From Polycyclovorans sp002706265 (GTDB lineage Bacteria > Pseudomonadota > Gammaproteobacteria > Nevskiales > Nevskiaceae), in assembly GCA_963973915.1 (NCBI GenBank), contig CAXBBM010000006.1, forward strand, positions 62,001-126,000: DNA of 64,000 nucleotides. The letters run 5' to 3'. The position numbers were made by a program, and so were the translations under genes. Within the stretch, counting starts at the first letter, position 1. Each line of letters begins with the position of its first letter. This document shows, one piece after another, positions 37,846 to 46,008 of this stretch. Under the pieces are notes generated by a model, which was not told where the DNA came from, did no database searches, and worked only from the letters and a program-made list of their open reading frames with translations.

Positions 37846-39078
37846 ATGGGCATCGCCACCGCCGCCACGGACGCCACGCTGGAACGCTTTCGCCTGTCGG
37901 AGGCGTATCAGCAGATCAAGCGCAATTTTCACCGCCACCTGATCCAGCAGATCGAGGAGCGCAGCCTCGACATCGACGCGTGGGACGCGGCCAAGACCGA
38001 ACGTTTTGTGGCCGAGCAGATGCGCCGCTTCGTGGTGGAGCAGCGCCTGGCGGTGAACCAGCGCGAGTCCGAAGCGCTGGTGCACGACGCCCAGGACGAG
38101 CTGACCGGCTTCGGGCCGATTCAGGCGCTGGTCGACGACGACACGGTGAATGACATCGTCGTCAACGGCCCCAACACGGTGTTCGTGGAGCGCAATGGCG
38201 TGCTGGAAGTGGCGCCGGTGCGCTTTGCCGACAACCTGCACGTGATTCGGGTGATTCAGCGCATCCTCGCGCCACTGGGCCGCCGGGTGGATGAGTCAAC
38301 CCCGATGGTGGATGCGCGCCTGCCGGACGGCTCGCGCGTCAACGCCATCATTCCGCCGATTGCGCTGGACGGGCCCTGCCTGTCGATCCGCAAGTTTCGC
38401 AAGCAGGCACTCACCGAGGCCGATCTGGTGCGCTACGGCAGCGCCACCCCGGCGATGCTGGCCTACCTGCGCGAGCGGGTGCAGCAACGCACCAACCTGA
38501 TCGTGGTGGGCGGCACCGGCTCGGGCAAGACCACGTTCTTGAATTTGCTGTCGCAGTGGATCCCGCAGACCGAGCGGGTCATCACCATTGAAGACGCTGC
38601 GGAGTTGCGGCTGGAACACCGCCACGTGGTGCGCCTGGAAACCCGGCCGCCCAACCTTGAAGGCGAGCGCGCGGTGAATGCCCGCGATCTGGTGCGCAAC
38701 GCGCTGCGCATGCGGCCCGACCGCATCATCGTCGGTGAGGTGCGCGGCGACGAGGTGCTCGACATGTTGCAGGCCATGAACACCGGCCACGACGGCTCGA
38801 TGACCACGCTGCACGCCAACTCGCTCGATGACGCGCTGAACCGGCTGGAACTGCTGGCCAATTTTGCCGGCTTCTCGGGCAGCGAAGTGACCCTGCGTGC
38901 CCAGGTGGCCAGCGCCATTCACCTGATGGTGCAGGTCGCGCGCCTGCCCGGTGGCGAGCGCCGCGTGACTCAGGTAGCCGAGGTGCGCGGCACCCTCGAC
39001 AGCGGACTGGACCTGTGCAGTGTGTTCCGGTTCGACCCCGCCAGCGCAGCCCATGTGGATCAGCGAGGTCAATCATGA
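37846..39078 (+). CDS. tadA: Tad pilus assembly ATPase TadA/CpaF
   Basis: Secretion-type ATPase of the VirB11/PilT superfamily powering pilus extension (and retraction in some Tad systems). It has 410 residues. The N-terminal domain has DELTGFGPIQALVDDDTVND and VNGPNTVFVERNGVL. Catalytic motifs: Walker A VVGGTGSGKTTFLNLL (near 218-233), Asp box TIEDAAELRL, Walker B DRIIVGEVRGDEVLDML, and His box GHDGSMTTLHANS. All are intact. It is one base away from the tadZ stop and overlaps tadB by four bases. Confidence 0.97.
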   Translation: MGIATAATDATLERFRLSEAYQQIKRNFHRHLIQQIEERSLDIDAWDAAKTERFVAEQMRRFVVEQRLAVNQRESEALVHDAQDELTGFGPIQALVDDDTVNDIVVNGPNTVFVERNGVLEVAPVRFADNLHVIRVIQRILAPLGRRVDESTPMVDARLPDGSRVNAIIPPIALDGPCLSIRKFRKQALTEADLVRYGSATPAMLAYLRERVQQRTNLIVVGGTGSGKTTFLNLLSQWIPQTERVITIEDAAELRLEHRHVVRLETRPPNLEGERAVNARDLVRNALRMRPDRIIVGEVRGDEVLDMLQAMNTGHDGSMTTLHANSLDDALNRLELLANFAGFSGSEVTLRAQVASAIHLMVQVARLPGGERRVTQVAEVRGTLDSGLDLCSVFRFDPASAAHVDQRGQS

Positions 39079-40013
39079 ATCTGACGGCACTGTTGCTGAC
39101 GGCGATGCTGGTGCTTGCCGGCGTGGCCCTGACGCTGTTCCTGCGCGCCGCGGCCAACGAAAAGGCGCGCAGCGCGCGTATGCGCCAGCGCGCCATCGGC
39201 GAAACGGCCGAACGGGAAGCCGGTGAGCGCTACCGCCCGCGCAAGGACGCCATCAAGGATCCCGTCACCCGTAGCCTGTGCACGCTGCTGTGGCGTTCGG
39301 GCTACGAGGTGGCGCCCGAGAAGGTTTTGCTCGTCTGGCTGCCCACGGTGCTGGTGGTGGTTCCGGTTCTGTTCTTGACGGTGGGCTGGCTGGGCGCCGT
39401 GGGCATTGTGGGCATGGTGATCGTGCTGGGCTGGGCGTGGTTGACGCGCAAGGCGTCCTCACGCCGCGCGATGATGCTGGAGCAGTTGCCGGGCTATCTG
39501 GAGGCCACGATGCGGGTGTTGGCGGCCGGCAACACGCTGGAGGAATCGTTGGCCCTGGCCGCGCGCGAAGCGCCCGCGCCTTTGCAGCCGCTGATGGTCA
39601 GCGTTGGCCGGCAGGTGCGTCTGGGTGCCCCCACCGATGCCGTGCTGATGGAAGCGGCAGAGATTCACCAGCTGCGCGACCTGAAGGTGGTGGCCATGGC
39701 GGCCTCGATCAATCGCAAATACGGCGGCTCGCTGCGCAACATTCTGCGCAGTCTGGTCACCGCCATCCGCTCGCGGGAAATGGCGGCGCGCGAACTCCGC
39801 GCACTGACGGCCGAAACCCGGTTCTCGGCCATCGTGCTGTCGGTGCTGCCCATCGGCATTTCGCTGTACGTGTATCTGCAGAACCCCGGTTACTACACCA
39901 CCATTCTTGAAGACAGCGGAGGCCGGATGATGATGTTGATCTCACTCGGTATGCAGCTTGCCGGCATCACGGTGATCGTGAAGATGATGCGCAGCACGGA
40001 CGAACCCTCATGA
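39075..40013 (+). CDS. tadB: Tad inner-membrane platform protein TadB
   Basis: Type II secretion GspF-family platform protein of 312 residues. TM segments are at about 4-24, two near 90-130, and two at the C-terminus (about 255-310, IVLSVLPIGISLYVYLQNPG). The T2SSF cytoplasmic domain (about 140-260) has LEQLPGYLEATMRVLAAGNT, LEESLALAAREAPAPLQPLM, and KYGGSLRNILRSLVTAIR. ATGA overlaps with tadA before and tadC after show tight coupling. Confidence 0.94.
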   Translation: MNLTALLLTAMLVLAGVALTLFLRAAANEKARSARMRQRAIGETAEREAGERYRPRKDAIKDPVTRSLCTLLWRSGYEVAPEKVLLVWLPTVLVVVPVLFLTVGWLGAVGIVGMVIVLGWAWLTRKASSRRAMMLEQLPGYLEATMRVLAAGNTLEESLALAAREAPAPLQPLMVSVGRQVRLGAPTDAVLMEAAEIHQLRDLKVVAMAASINRKYGGSLRNILRSLVTAIRSREMAARELRALTAETRFSAIVLSVLPIGISLYVYLQNPGYYTTILEDSGGRMMMLISLGMQLAGITVIVKMMRSTDEPS

Positions 40014-40954
40014 GCGCCTGGGTCTTTGGGGTGCTGGCGGCCGTCACCGTGGTGGTGGTGGGCGCACTGGGCCTGGTGCTGTGGATGGTGCTGCAGAATG
40101 CCCGGCAGCAGACGCGCCTGCGCGCCCGCGTCGCCCCCACCATGACCGCCACCGGCGACGCCGATGATGGCGCCGCCAGCGGCGGCGGTCTGGTCGAACG
40201 CGTGGCCAAGAGCGGCAAGGTCATCGAAGGCTGGGTAGACCCGGAAAACGAAAGCGCCAAGCTGTTGCTGCAGGCCGGTTACCGCAGCCCGCAGGCGCGT
40301 ATCGGCTGGTACGCCTTTCAGGGCGCGGTGCCGCTGGTGGCCGGCGCGCTGGTGGTGGCCTACTGGTTGTTGGGCGCCGACCACCCGCAGAAGTATCTCT
40401 ACCTGCTGATGGCCGGATTCGTGGCCTTTGCGCTGTCTCTGCTGATTCCGCGCTGGGTGCTGCGCAGTCTGTCGGAAGGCCGTCGGGCACGGATTCGCGG
40501 CGAGGTGCCGCTGTTCGTGCATTTGCTGATTCTGCTGTTCGAGGCCGGGCTCTCCACCCGGCAGGCGATCGCGTCGCTGGTGCGGGAAGGCGGCGGCGTG
40601 CTGCCCGAACTGGGGCGTGAGTTCGAGATTGTGTTGCGCAGCATCGACGCCGGCGCCGACACCGACGCGACTCTGAAGGGCCTGAGCGATCTGCTGGAGG
40701 TCGAAGAACTGTCGTCGGTGCTGTCGGTGCTGCGCCAGGTGGACCGCTTTGGCGGTGAAGTGCGAGAGCCGCTGCTGGAAACCCTGGCGGTGCTCGAAGA
40801 GCGGCGCAGCCTCACCCTGCGTGAAAAGGTCAACCATCTGTCGGGCCGCATGACCGTGGTCATGGTGCTGTTTTTCTTCCCTGCGCTGCTCATCTTTGTG
40901 GCCGGGCCCGCGTTCATGTCGATCATCAAGGCGCTGGGCGATGTTGCGGGTTGA
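40010..40954 (+). CDS. tadC: Tad inner-membrane platform protein TadC
   Basis: Second GspF-family platform protein of 314 residues, paired with TadB. TM segments: about 3-27, 100-118 and 125-145, and near the C-terminus (MTVVMVLFFFPALLIFVAGP). The T2SSF domain has PLFVHLLILLFEAGLSTRQA, VLPELGREFEIVLRSIDAGA, and DLLEVEELSSVLSVLRQVDR with FGGEVREPLLETLAVLEER. It overlaps tadB by four bases and tadD by fourteen. Confidence 0.94.
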   Translation: MSAWVFGVLAAVTVVVVGALGLVLWMVLQNARQQTRLRARVAPTMTATGDADDGAASGGGLVERVAKSGKVIEGWVDPENESAKLLLQAGYRSPQARIGWYAFQGAVPLVAGALVVAYWLLGADHPQKYLYLLMAGFVAFALSLLIPRWVLRSLSEGRRARIRGEVPLFVHLLILLFEAGLSTRQAIASLVREGGGVLPELGREFEIVLRSIDAGADTDATLKGLSDLLEVEELSSVLSVLRQVDRFGGEVREPLLETLAVLEERRSLTLREKVNHLSGRMTVVMVLFFFPALLIFVAGPAFMSIIKALGDVAG

Positions 40955-41768
40955 TCGGTCAAGGGTTGCCATCCCCGGCCGGTCGGCAAGGGCCGCGGGC
41001 CGGCCCGGTGCCGGGGCGGCAGCACTGCTGATGCTGTTCGCGACGGCCCTGAGCGCCTGCACCAGCCCCACGCATCGTGTGGAACAGGGCATCGACCAGG
41101 CACCGATCGGCCGCGCCGGGGTGATGAAGCTCAACGACGCCGCCGCCCGGCCATCGCCGCGACGGTCTGCCGCGCCGGCAGGCCAGGCCGCAACGGCCAG
41201 CGACAGCGAACTGCACAACGAACTGATCCGCGGCATGATCGCGCAGGATCAGTTCTATGCCGCCGTGGCGCATATCCAGGCGCAGCGGGTGAGCAGCGGC
41301 GACAGCACCGAATTGCGCTGGCTCGAAGGCGATGCCCGGCGGCGGCTCGGGGAGCTGAGCGAGGCCGAACGGCTGTTCAACACCCTCGGTGACAGTGCCT
41401 ATGCGGCCCATGCGCAGCACGGTCTGGGGCTCATTGCCGCCCGCCGCCGGCAGGAAGAACGGGCCCTGACACACCTGACGTCTGCGGTGGCGCTCCACCC
41501 GACGGCGGCCGAGTTCCGCAACGACCTGGGCTATGCCTACCTGCGTGCCGGTCAGTTCGACGCCGCGCTGCGGCAACTCGCGACCGCCGCGGAGCTGGCG
41601 CCCGACGACCCGCGCATACGCAACAACCTGATTCTGCTGCTGCTGGCCAGCGGTGACACGCAACGGGCGCGTGACATGGCGGACAACAGCGATGTGGATG
41701 CAGCCGGCTTTGCCCGCCTGCAAGCGCAAGCCCGTCAATTCACGCCCGCGACTGCCCGCCGTCCCTGA
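40941..41768 (+). CDS. tadD: Tad pilus TPR lipoprotein TadD
   Basis: Predicted outer-membrane pilotin-like lipoprotein of 275 residues. From ATG 40941 the N-terminus is basic and long; the lipobox LSAC follows a hydrophobic run AALLMLFATALSAC (Cys near 36). TPR repeats cover about 85-250: LRWLEGDARRRLGELSEAER, AHAQHGLGLIAARRRQEERA, and the strongest unit FRNDLGYAYLRAGQFDAALR. The start overlaps the tadC end, as usual in this operon. TadD helps the secretin assemble in other Tad systems. Confidence 0.88.
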   Translation: MLRVDRSRVAIPGRSARAAGRPGAGAAALLMLFATALSACTSPTHRVEQGIDQAPIGRAGVMKLNDAAARPSPRRSAAPAGQAATASDSELHNELIRGMIAQDQFYAAVAHIQAQRVSSGDSTELRWLEGDARRRLGELSEAERLFNTLGDSAYAAHAQHGLGLIAARRRQEERALTHLTSAVALHPTAAEFRNDLGYAYLRAGQFDAALRQLATAAELAPDDPRIRNNLILLLLASGDTQRARDMADNSDVDAAGFARLQAQARQFTPATARRP

Positions 41769-41779
41769 GGATTCTTGCC

Positions 41780-42070
41780 ATGACAACGACACTACGACTT
41801 TCCCTGCTGCTGGCGGTTCTGGGGCTCGGCATGGCCGCGCACGCGCAACCGCCGGGGCGACAGACCGCCAAGGCGCCGCCGCTTGCCGACGGCACCGACA
41901 CGCGCGCCTGGCTGACCCTGCAGAAGAGTGGCATCGCCGCGCCCTCGGACCCGCGACCCATGAGCGGCGAAGTGGCCGAGCGTGTCTATCAGCGCTACCT
42001 CGACAGCTACACCCAGCCCATTCCCGAGACCTTTGAGCGCGAAGATTTCGGCAGTGGTGGTGGGGGTTAG
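41780..42070 (+). CDS. DUF3613-family small secreted protein of the Tad locus
   Basis: 96 residues. Signal peptide MTTTLRLSLLLAVLGLGMAA with cleavage after AHA. The DUF3613 core follows: DTRAWLTLQKSGIAAPSDPR, then VAERVYQRYLDSYTQPIPET. This family accompanies Tad clusters in many proteobacteria; its role is unknown. GAGG lies about eleven bases before ATG 41780. It is 11 bp after tadD and is probably the last gene of the operon. Confidence 0.85.
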   Translation: MTTTLRLSLLLAVLGLGMAAHAQPPGRQTAKAPPLADGTDTRAWLTLQKSGIAAPSDPRPMSGEVAERVYQRYLDSYTQPIPETFEREDFGSGGGG

Positions 42071-42256
42071 TCATCGGCACAGGCAGTGCCGCGGTCGCCC
42101 TCGCGCTTCAACCGGCCCGGCCAGCGGTGATGACCGGGCGAGGCGGCTGACCCGGTTACGTGCTGCGCCGGCCCACGCGCGCCGGGGTGGCCATGGCCGG
42201 GTCCGTCATACGGACCGACGGCCCATGCTGTTTCAGCCTTGACCGAGGGCCGGCGG

Positions 42257-43984
42257 ATGCCCGACGCAGCGCGCCGTGCGCGGTCCCTGAGGGGGCTGCT
42301 TCTGGCCCTGGTGCTTGCCGGAATCGGCGCGGTTGCCCTGGGCATGGGCCTGCATGGCCAGGCACGGCTGGACCTGGCCTACACCGAGGCACGACTGGCC
42401 GCGCGGTTCCGCCCGCTGCTGGTGGCCAGGGACGAGGGCGCCGTGCGCCGCCAGGTCAGGGCACTGCAGACCGATGCGCGCCTGGCCCTGAGCTTTCTGA
42501 CGGTGCGCGACGCCTCAGGGCGGGTGCTGGCCAGCGGCGGCGCGTTTGAATCGTGGCCCTTGCGGTGGGTGCCGGCCGTGCAGCGGGCCAGCGTCCGCCG
42601 GCAGGTCTATCGCGTCACCAGCGATCACGGCCTTGCGGTGATGGCAGATGATGCGGCGCAACCGCTGGGCACGGTGGAATTTTCACGCTTCAGACAACTG
42701 CGCGCCGAGGTCGATGCCGCCGCATTGGTGACGCTGCGACGCGTGGGCATCAGCCTGCTGGTGGTGGTCGGCGGGCTGCTGGTCGGCCTGGCCTGGCGGC
42801 AGCGTCGCCCCGCCGCGCGGCCCGACCCGGACGTGCTGCGCGCCCGGCTGCGCGGGCAGAGCGAGGCAGCCGGTGCGCCTGCGGGCGCGCCCGAGGCCGA
42901 ATCAACTTCGGCGTTCGCGCTGTTGGCGGCGCTGCAGGTGGCGGCACTGCGCTTCGACCCCGAAGGCCGGGTGCGGGCGATGAACGCGCCGGCCGAGCAC
43001 TGGACCGGCTGGCGTGCGCGTGATGCCCAGACCCGCCCGCTGTTGTCCGTGCTGAAGCTGCAGGACGCCAGTGGCGAGTCGGTGCTGGGCACCGCCCACG
43101 GCCTGCTGGCCGATCCGCTGCCCGAGCGCCTGCAGCAGCCCTTGACCCTGCTGAGCCGCAAGGGCGAGCGCCAGCGGGTTGATCTCACGGTGCTGGCCGA
43201 GACGCGCGGCGGCCGCGAGGGCGGCATCGTGCTGCTCACCGATGCCGGCCCTCGGCTCGATGCGGTGGCGGAATTGCAGGCCGAAGCCGGGGTGATGCGC
43301 GAGGCGCTCGGCCATCTGGATGAGGCGATTCTGCTGGTCAACCGTGACGGCAGCGTGCGCACCGCGCACGGTCGTGCCGACGCCCTGTTCGGCTATGTCG
43401 GGGCCGAGTGGGCCGGGCTGACGCTCGCCAAACTGTTCCCCGTGCCCTTTGTGCACACGCCGGAGCTGAGTCTGGTCGCGTTCGAGTCGGTGCAGGGCGA
43501 CCGGCCGCCGGTGCGCGCCTGGCGCAAAGACGCGCAGTCGTTCCCCGTGACCTTGCGGGCGCATCCGCTGGGGGAGGGTCGCGGCTGGGTGGTGCAGGTG
43601 CGCGACCTGAGCGAAGCCGGGCACGTGCAGCGGCGGGTGCAGCGGGAGCGGCGCTGGTTCGAGCTGGGGGTCGATCAGGCGTTCGTGCTCGATGCCCAGA
43701 CCCTGTCGTTCATCGAGGTCAGCGCGGCGGCCAAGGCCGCACTTGGCTACCCGCCTGCGCGCTGGGCCCACCTGTCGTTGCCGGGCATCGCTCCCGAGCT
43801 CGACCGCACCGCGTTTCAGGCCTGGCTGCGCGCCTTGCGCGAAGGGCAGGTCGAGGTGGTGCACTACACCACCCGGCATCGCAGCGCCGACGGCGCATGG
43901 CTGCCGGTGAGGGTGGCCTTGCAGTATCTCGACGACGCGGTGCGGCCGGTGTTTCTGGCCACCGCGATGCGCCTGGACGCGTAG
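42257..43984 (+). CDS. Membrane sensor with PAS-like domains and no output domain
   Basis: 575 residues. TM1 is near residues 10-30 (LLLALVLAGIGAVALGMGLH), a periplasmic sensing domain spans about 31-150, and TM2 is near 160-180 (VGISLLVVVGGLLVGLAW). Three cytoplasmic PAS-like units follow: about 215-320 (FDPEGRVRAMNAPAEHWTGW), about 340-430 (LDEAILLVNRDGSVRTAHGR), and about 455-570 (DAQTLSFIEVSAAAKAALGY). No histidine kinase, GGDEF, EAL or methyl-accepting domain follows. ATG 42257 is chosen; TTG 42239 would add six residues. It lies 187 bp after the Tad operon and could sense signals for it, but this is only positional inference. Confidence 0.75.
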   Translation: MPDAARRARSLRGLLLALVLAGIGAVALGMGLHGQARLDLAYTEARLAARFRPLLVARDEGAVRRQVRALQTDARLALSFLTVRDASGRVLASGGAFESWPLRWVPAVQRASVRRQVYRVTSDHGLAVMADDAAQPLGTVEFSRFRQLRAEVDAAALVTLRRVGISLLVVVGGLLVGLAWRQRRPAARPDPDVLRARLRGQSEAAGAPAGAPEAESTSAFALLAALQVAALRFDPEGRVRAMNAPAEHWTGWRARDAQTRPLLSVLKLQDASGESVLGTAHGLLADPLPERLQQPLTLLSRKGERQRVDLTVLAETRGGREGGIVLLTDAGPRLDAVAELQAEAGVMREALGHLDEAILLVNRDGSVRTAHGRADALFGYVGAEWAGLTLAKLFPVPFVHTPELSLVAFESVQGDRPPVRAWRKDAQSFPVTLRAHPLGEGRGWVVQVRDLSEAGHVQRRVQRERRWFELGVDQAFVLDAQTLSFIEVSAAAKAALGYPPARWAHLSLPGIAPELDRTAFQAWLRALREGQVEVVHYTTRHRSADGAWLPVRVALQYLDDAVRPVFLATAMRLDA

Positions 43985-44308
43985 CGACAGGCTGAGCAAG
44001 TCGAGCACCGGCATGGCCGCAAGGCGCTTTTTCTACGGCCACGTGCAAAGAGGGGATGAGCCTCCCCCAACCTCGGCCTGGTGGTTCAACAGTGCGTTAC
44101 ATGACTGGTTTGAAGGGGTGGACGTACGGCGCTCCCTCCCGGCGAAAGCCCAATTCGATTCCGGACGGGGAACTGAACCCCCGTCCGTTCGATGCGGGTC
44201 GCATCTTGCGACGCTCACGCACGCCTCTGAAACCCTGGCGAGCACCTCGAACTGGCCGGTCGGTGCCCGGGTCGGCATGATGGCACCCCAGATGTCAGGA
44301 CTCATTCC
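43985..44308. other. Intergenic region before the 52-residue gene
   Basis: 324 bp without a convincing gene. TTCGATTCCGG near 44154-44165 recalls a tRNA T-loop, but flanking bases do not pair. AGGA at 44297-44300 is the ribosome-binding site of the next gene. Confidence 0.4.
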
Positions 44309-44467
44309 ATGAGCGCCGTAATGACCCAGTCAACCGCCAAAGTGCTGCCCAAGCAGGCGCGTGACCTCGCTCGCGAGATTCAGAAAGATCCCGAGCGGGC
44401 CGTCAAATTTCTCGTGAAGGCCGGCATCATCACGAAGAGCGGCAAGCTGGCGACCCATTACCGTTGA
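44309..44467 (+). CDS. Small 52-residue protein, possible antitoxin-like partner
   Basis: ATG 44309 to TGA 44465-44467, with AGGA eight bases upstream. The protein MSAVMTQSTAKVLPKQARDL continues AREIQKDPERAVKFLVKAGI and ends ITKSGKLATHYR. It is basic and helical; the pattern LPxQARxLAxxIxxDPxxAxxFLxxAGIxxxxGKLxxxYR looks conserved, and I recall similar short proteins encoded just before the ART-like family found downstream. No function is known to me. It is in the same frame as the first part of the broken downstream gene. The two-gene layout resembles a toxin-antitoxin or small immunity cassette, which is inference. Confidence 0.68.
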   Translation: MSAVMTQSTAKVLPKQARDLAREIQKDPERAVKFLVKAGIITKSGKLATHYR

Positions 44468-44497
44468 AGCGGTCAAGGGCACACCCTCGGGCCCAGT

Positions 44498-45054
44498 GTG
44501 GCCTAACACGGGTGTGACAAGTCACTCGGCGAAGCGGTCCTCGGCGGAACATCCAAGCTAAAGCCCAGCGAGAACGAATACGACTGGCTCGGCCCGGGCA
44601 GCTACTTCTGGGTCGACAGTCCCGAACGCGGATTGGCCAGGGCTCAAGAACTCAGCAAGCGCAAGCGCCCCAAAATCAAATCGCCATTCGTGCTGGGCGC
44701 CCTGATTCACCCCGGGCTGTGTCTCAACCTCACGGACTGCGCGTGATGCAGGAACTGGCAGACGCCCACGGCATCTTGGTCGCCTCCATTGCGGCAGCCA
44801 AGGCCCCGATACCCAAGAACACCCATCAGGACAGCGGTGTGTTCCTGCGTCGGTCGCTGGACTGCGCGGTGATCCAGACCGTGCACGAGCTACGGGAACA
44901 GACCAGGCTCGATCTCTGCGACACCGTCTACGGCGTTTTCGAAGAGGGCGACGAACTCTATCCCGGCGCGGGCTTCAAGAAACGAACCCACGTTCGAATC
45001 GCCGTCCGAAATCCAGAGTGCATCATCGGCTACTTCCGCGTCGGTGGGCTCTGA
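44498..45054 (+). pseudogene. Broken ART-like gene (YHG...YFW family)
   Basis: Two frames together give one protein of about 185 residues. Frame 1 (44498-44746): VA-stop-HGCDKSLGEAVLGGTSK, ENEYDWLGPGSYFWVDSPER, then IKSPFVLGALIHPGLCLNLT. Frame 2 (from about 44746): VMQELADAHGILVASIAAAK, FLRRSLDCAVIQTVHELREQ, then GVFEEGDELYPGAGFKKRTH and VRIAVRNPECIIGYF. Two lesions are visible: a stop TAA at 44504-44506, where the family-like sequence expects Tyr (YHG), and a one-base loss near 44735-44745 that shifts the frame. The YHG start and GPGSYFW...A.. pattern resemble ADP-ribosyltransferase-fold proteins such as DUF3990, but this is inference. Confidence 0.7.
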
Positions 45055-45225
45055 TTCCGGATTCGTCGCGTTCGTCGGCGATTCGGGACAGCAGCGCTGC
45101 TCAAAAACGCAGCGCCGCTGGCTCAACCAATTTCCGTCGGCCGCTGAGCGCAAGAATTGGTTAATTGCAGGCTCGGAACCGACGGGCTGCCGGTTAAAGC
45201 ACGGTCACAGCGATCTGCGGACGCC

Positions 45226-46008
45226 TCAGGGCACGGCGTGCAGTGCGTTGGCCAACCTCGCGAAGTCGGCCGGGGCCAGTTGTTCGGCGCGGATGCTGGG
45301 GTCGATGCCGCAGGCGCTGATGTCGTCGGCGTTCATCAGGGGCTTCAGTGTGTTGCGGAGTTGCTTGCGGCGCTGGCTGAAGGCAGCGGTGACCAGGTGC
45401 TCGAAGCGGGCGCGGTCGTCGATGGCGAAGTCGGGCGCGTGCGGCGTCAGGCGGACGATGGCTGAATCGACCTTGGGCGCCGGCTGGAACGCCTCGGGGC
45501 CAACCACGAACAGGCATTCGGCGTGAGCGCGCGCCGCAAGGGTCACGCTCAGTCGGCCGTAGTCGGGTTCGCCGGCCGAGGCGCACATGCGGTCCACGAC
45601 CTCTTTCTGCAGCATGAAGTGCATGTCGGTGATGGCGCCGGCGTGATCGAGCAGGTGAAACAGCAAGGGCGAAGAAATGTTGTAGGGCAGGTTGCCGACC
45701 AGCCGCAGCGACTGCCCTTGGGCCAGCGCGGTGTAGTCCACCTTCAGGGCATCGGCCTGGGTGATGGTGAGTTCGCCGTGGCCGGCGCAGTGGGCGGTCA
45801 GTCGGGGAATGATGTCGCGGTCCAGTTCGATCACCTCCAGCCGGCCGAGGGTGTCGAGCAGCGGCACGGTCAACGCGCCCAGGCCGGGGCCGATCTCGAT
45901 GATGCGCTCGCCTTCACGCGGTCGGATGGCGCGGACGATGCGGTCGATCACCCCGCGGTCATGCAGAAAGTTCTGCCCGAAGCGCTTCTTGGCGCGGTGC
46001 GCGCTCAT
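45226..46008 (-). CDS. rsmA: 16S rRNA (adenine(1518)-N(6)/adenine(1519)-N(6))-dimethyltransferase RsmA (KsgA)
   Basis: Dimethylates two adjacent adenines near the 3' end of 16S rRNA, a late 30S assembly checkpoint. It has 260 residues. Motifs: KKRFGQNFLHDRGVIDRIV, SAM site IIEIGPGLGALTVPLLD, catalytic motif LVGNLPYNISSPLLFHLLD, and QPAPKVDSAIVRLTP with FSQRRKQLRNTLKPL. The start overlaps the pdxA stop by four bases. It is last in the lptD-surA-pdxA-rsmA operon. The expected neighbour apaH lies elsewhere in the window (32033). Confidence 0.97.
   Translation of the reverse strand: MSAHRAKKRFGQNFLHDRGVIDRIVRAIRPREGERIIEIGPGLGALTVPLLDTLGRLEVIELDRDIIPRLTAHCAGHGELTITQADALKVDYTALAQGQSLRLVGNLPYNISSPLLFHLLDHAGAITDMHFMLQKEVVDRMCASAGEPDYGRLSVTLAARAHAECLFVVGPEAFQPAPKVDSAIVRLTPHAPDFAIDDRARFEHLVTAAFSQRRKQLRNTLKPLMNADDISACGIDPSIRAEQLAPADFARLANALHAVP

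Noticed and set aside
44140..44260. Possible tRNA (TTCGATTCC box)
   Set aside because: Bases flanking the putative T-loop do not pair, and no acceptor stem or D-arm can be formed.
45125..45162. AACCAATT...AATTGGTT hairpin after rsmA as terminator
   Set aside because: Eight-bp arms with a 22-base loop and no T tract on the rsmA strand; too weak to call.
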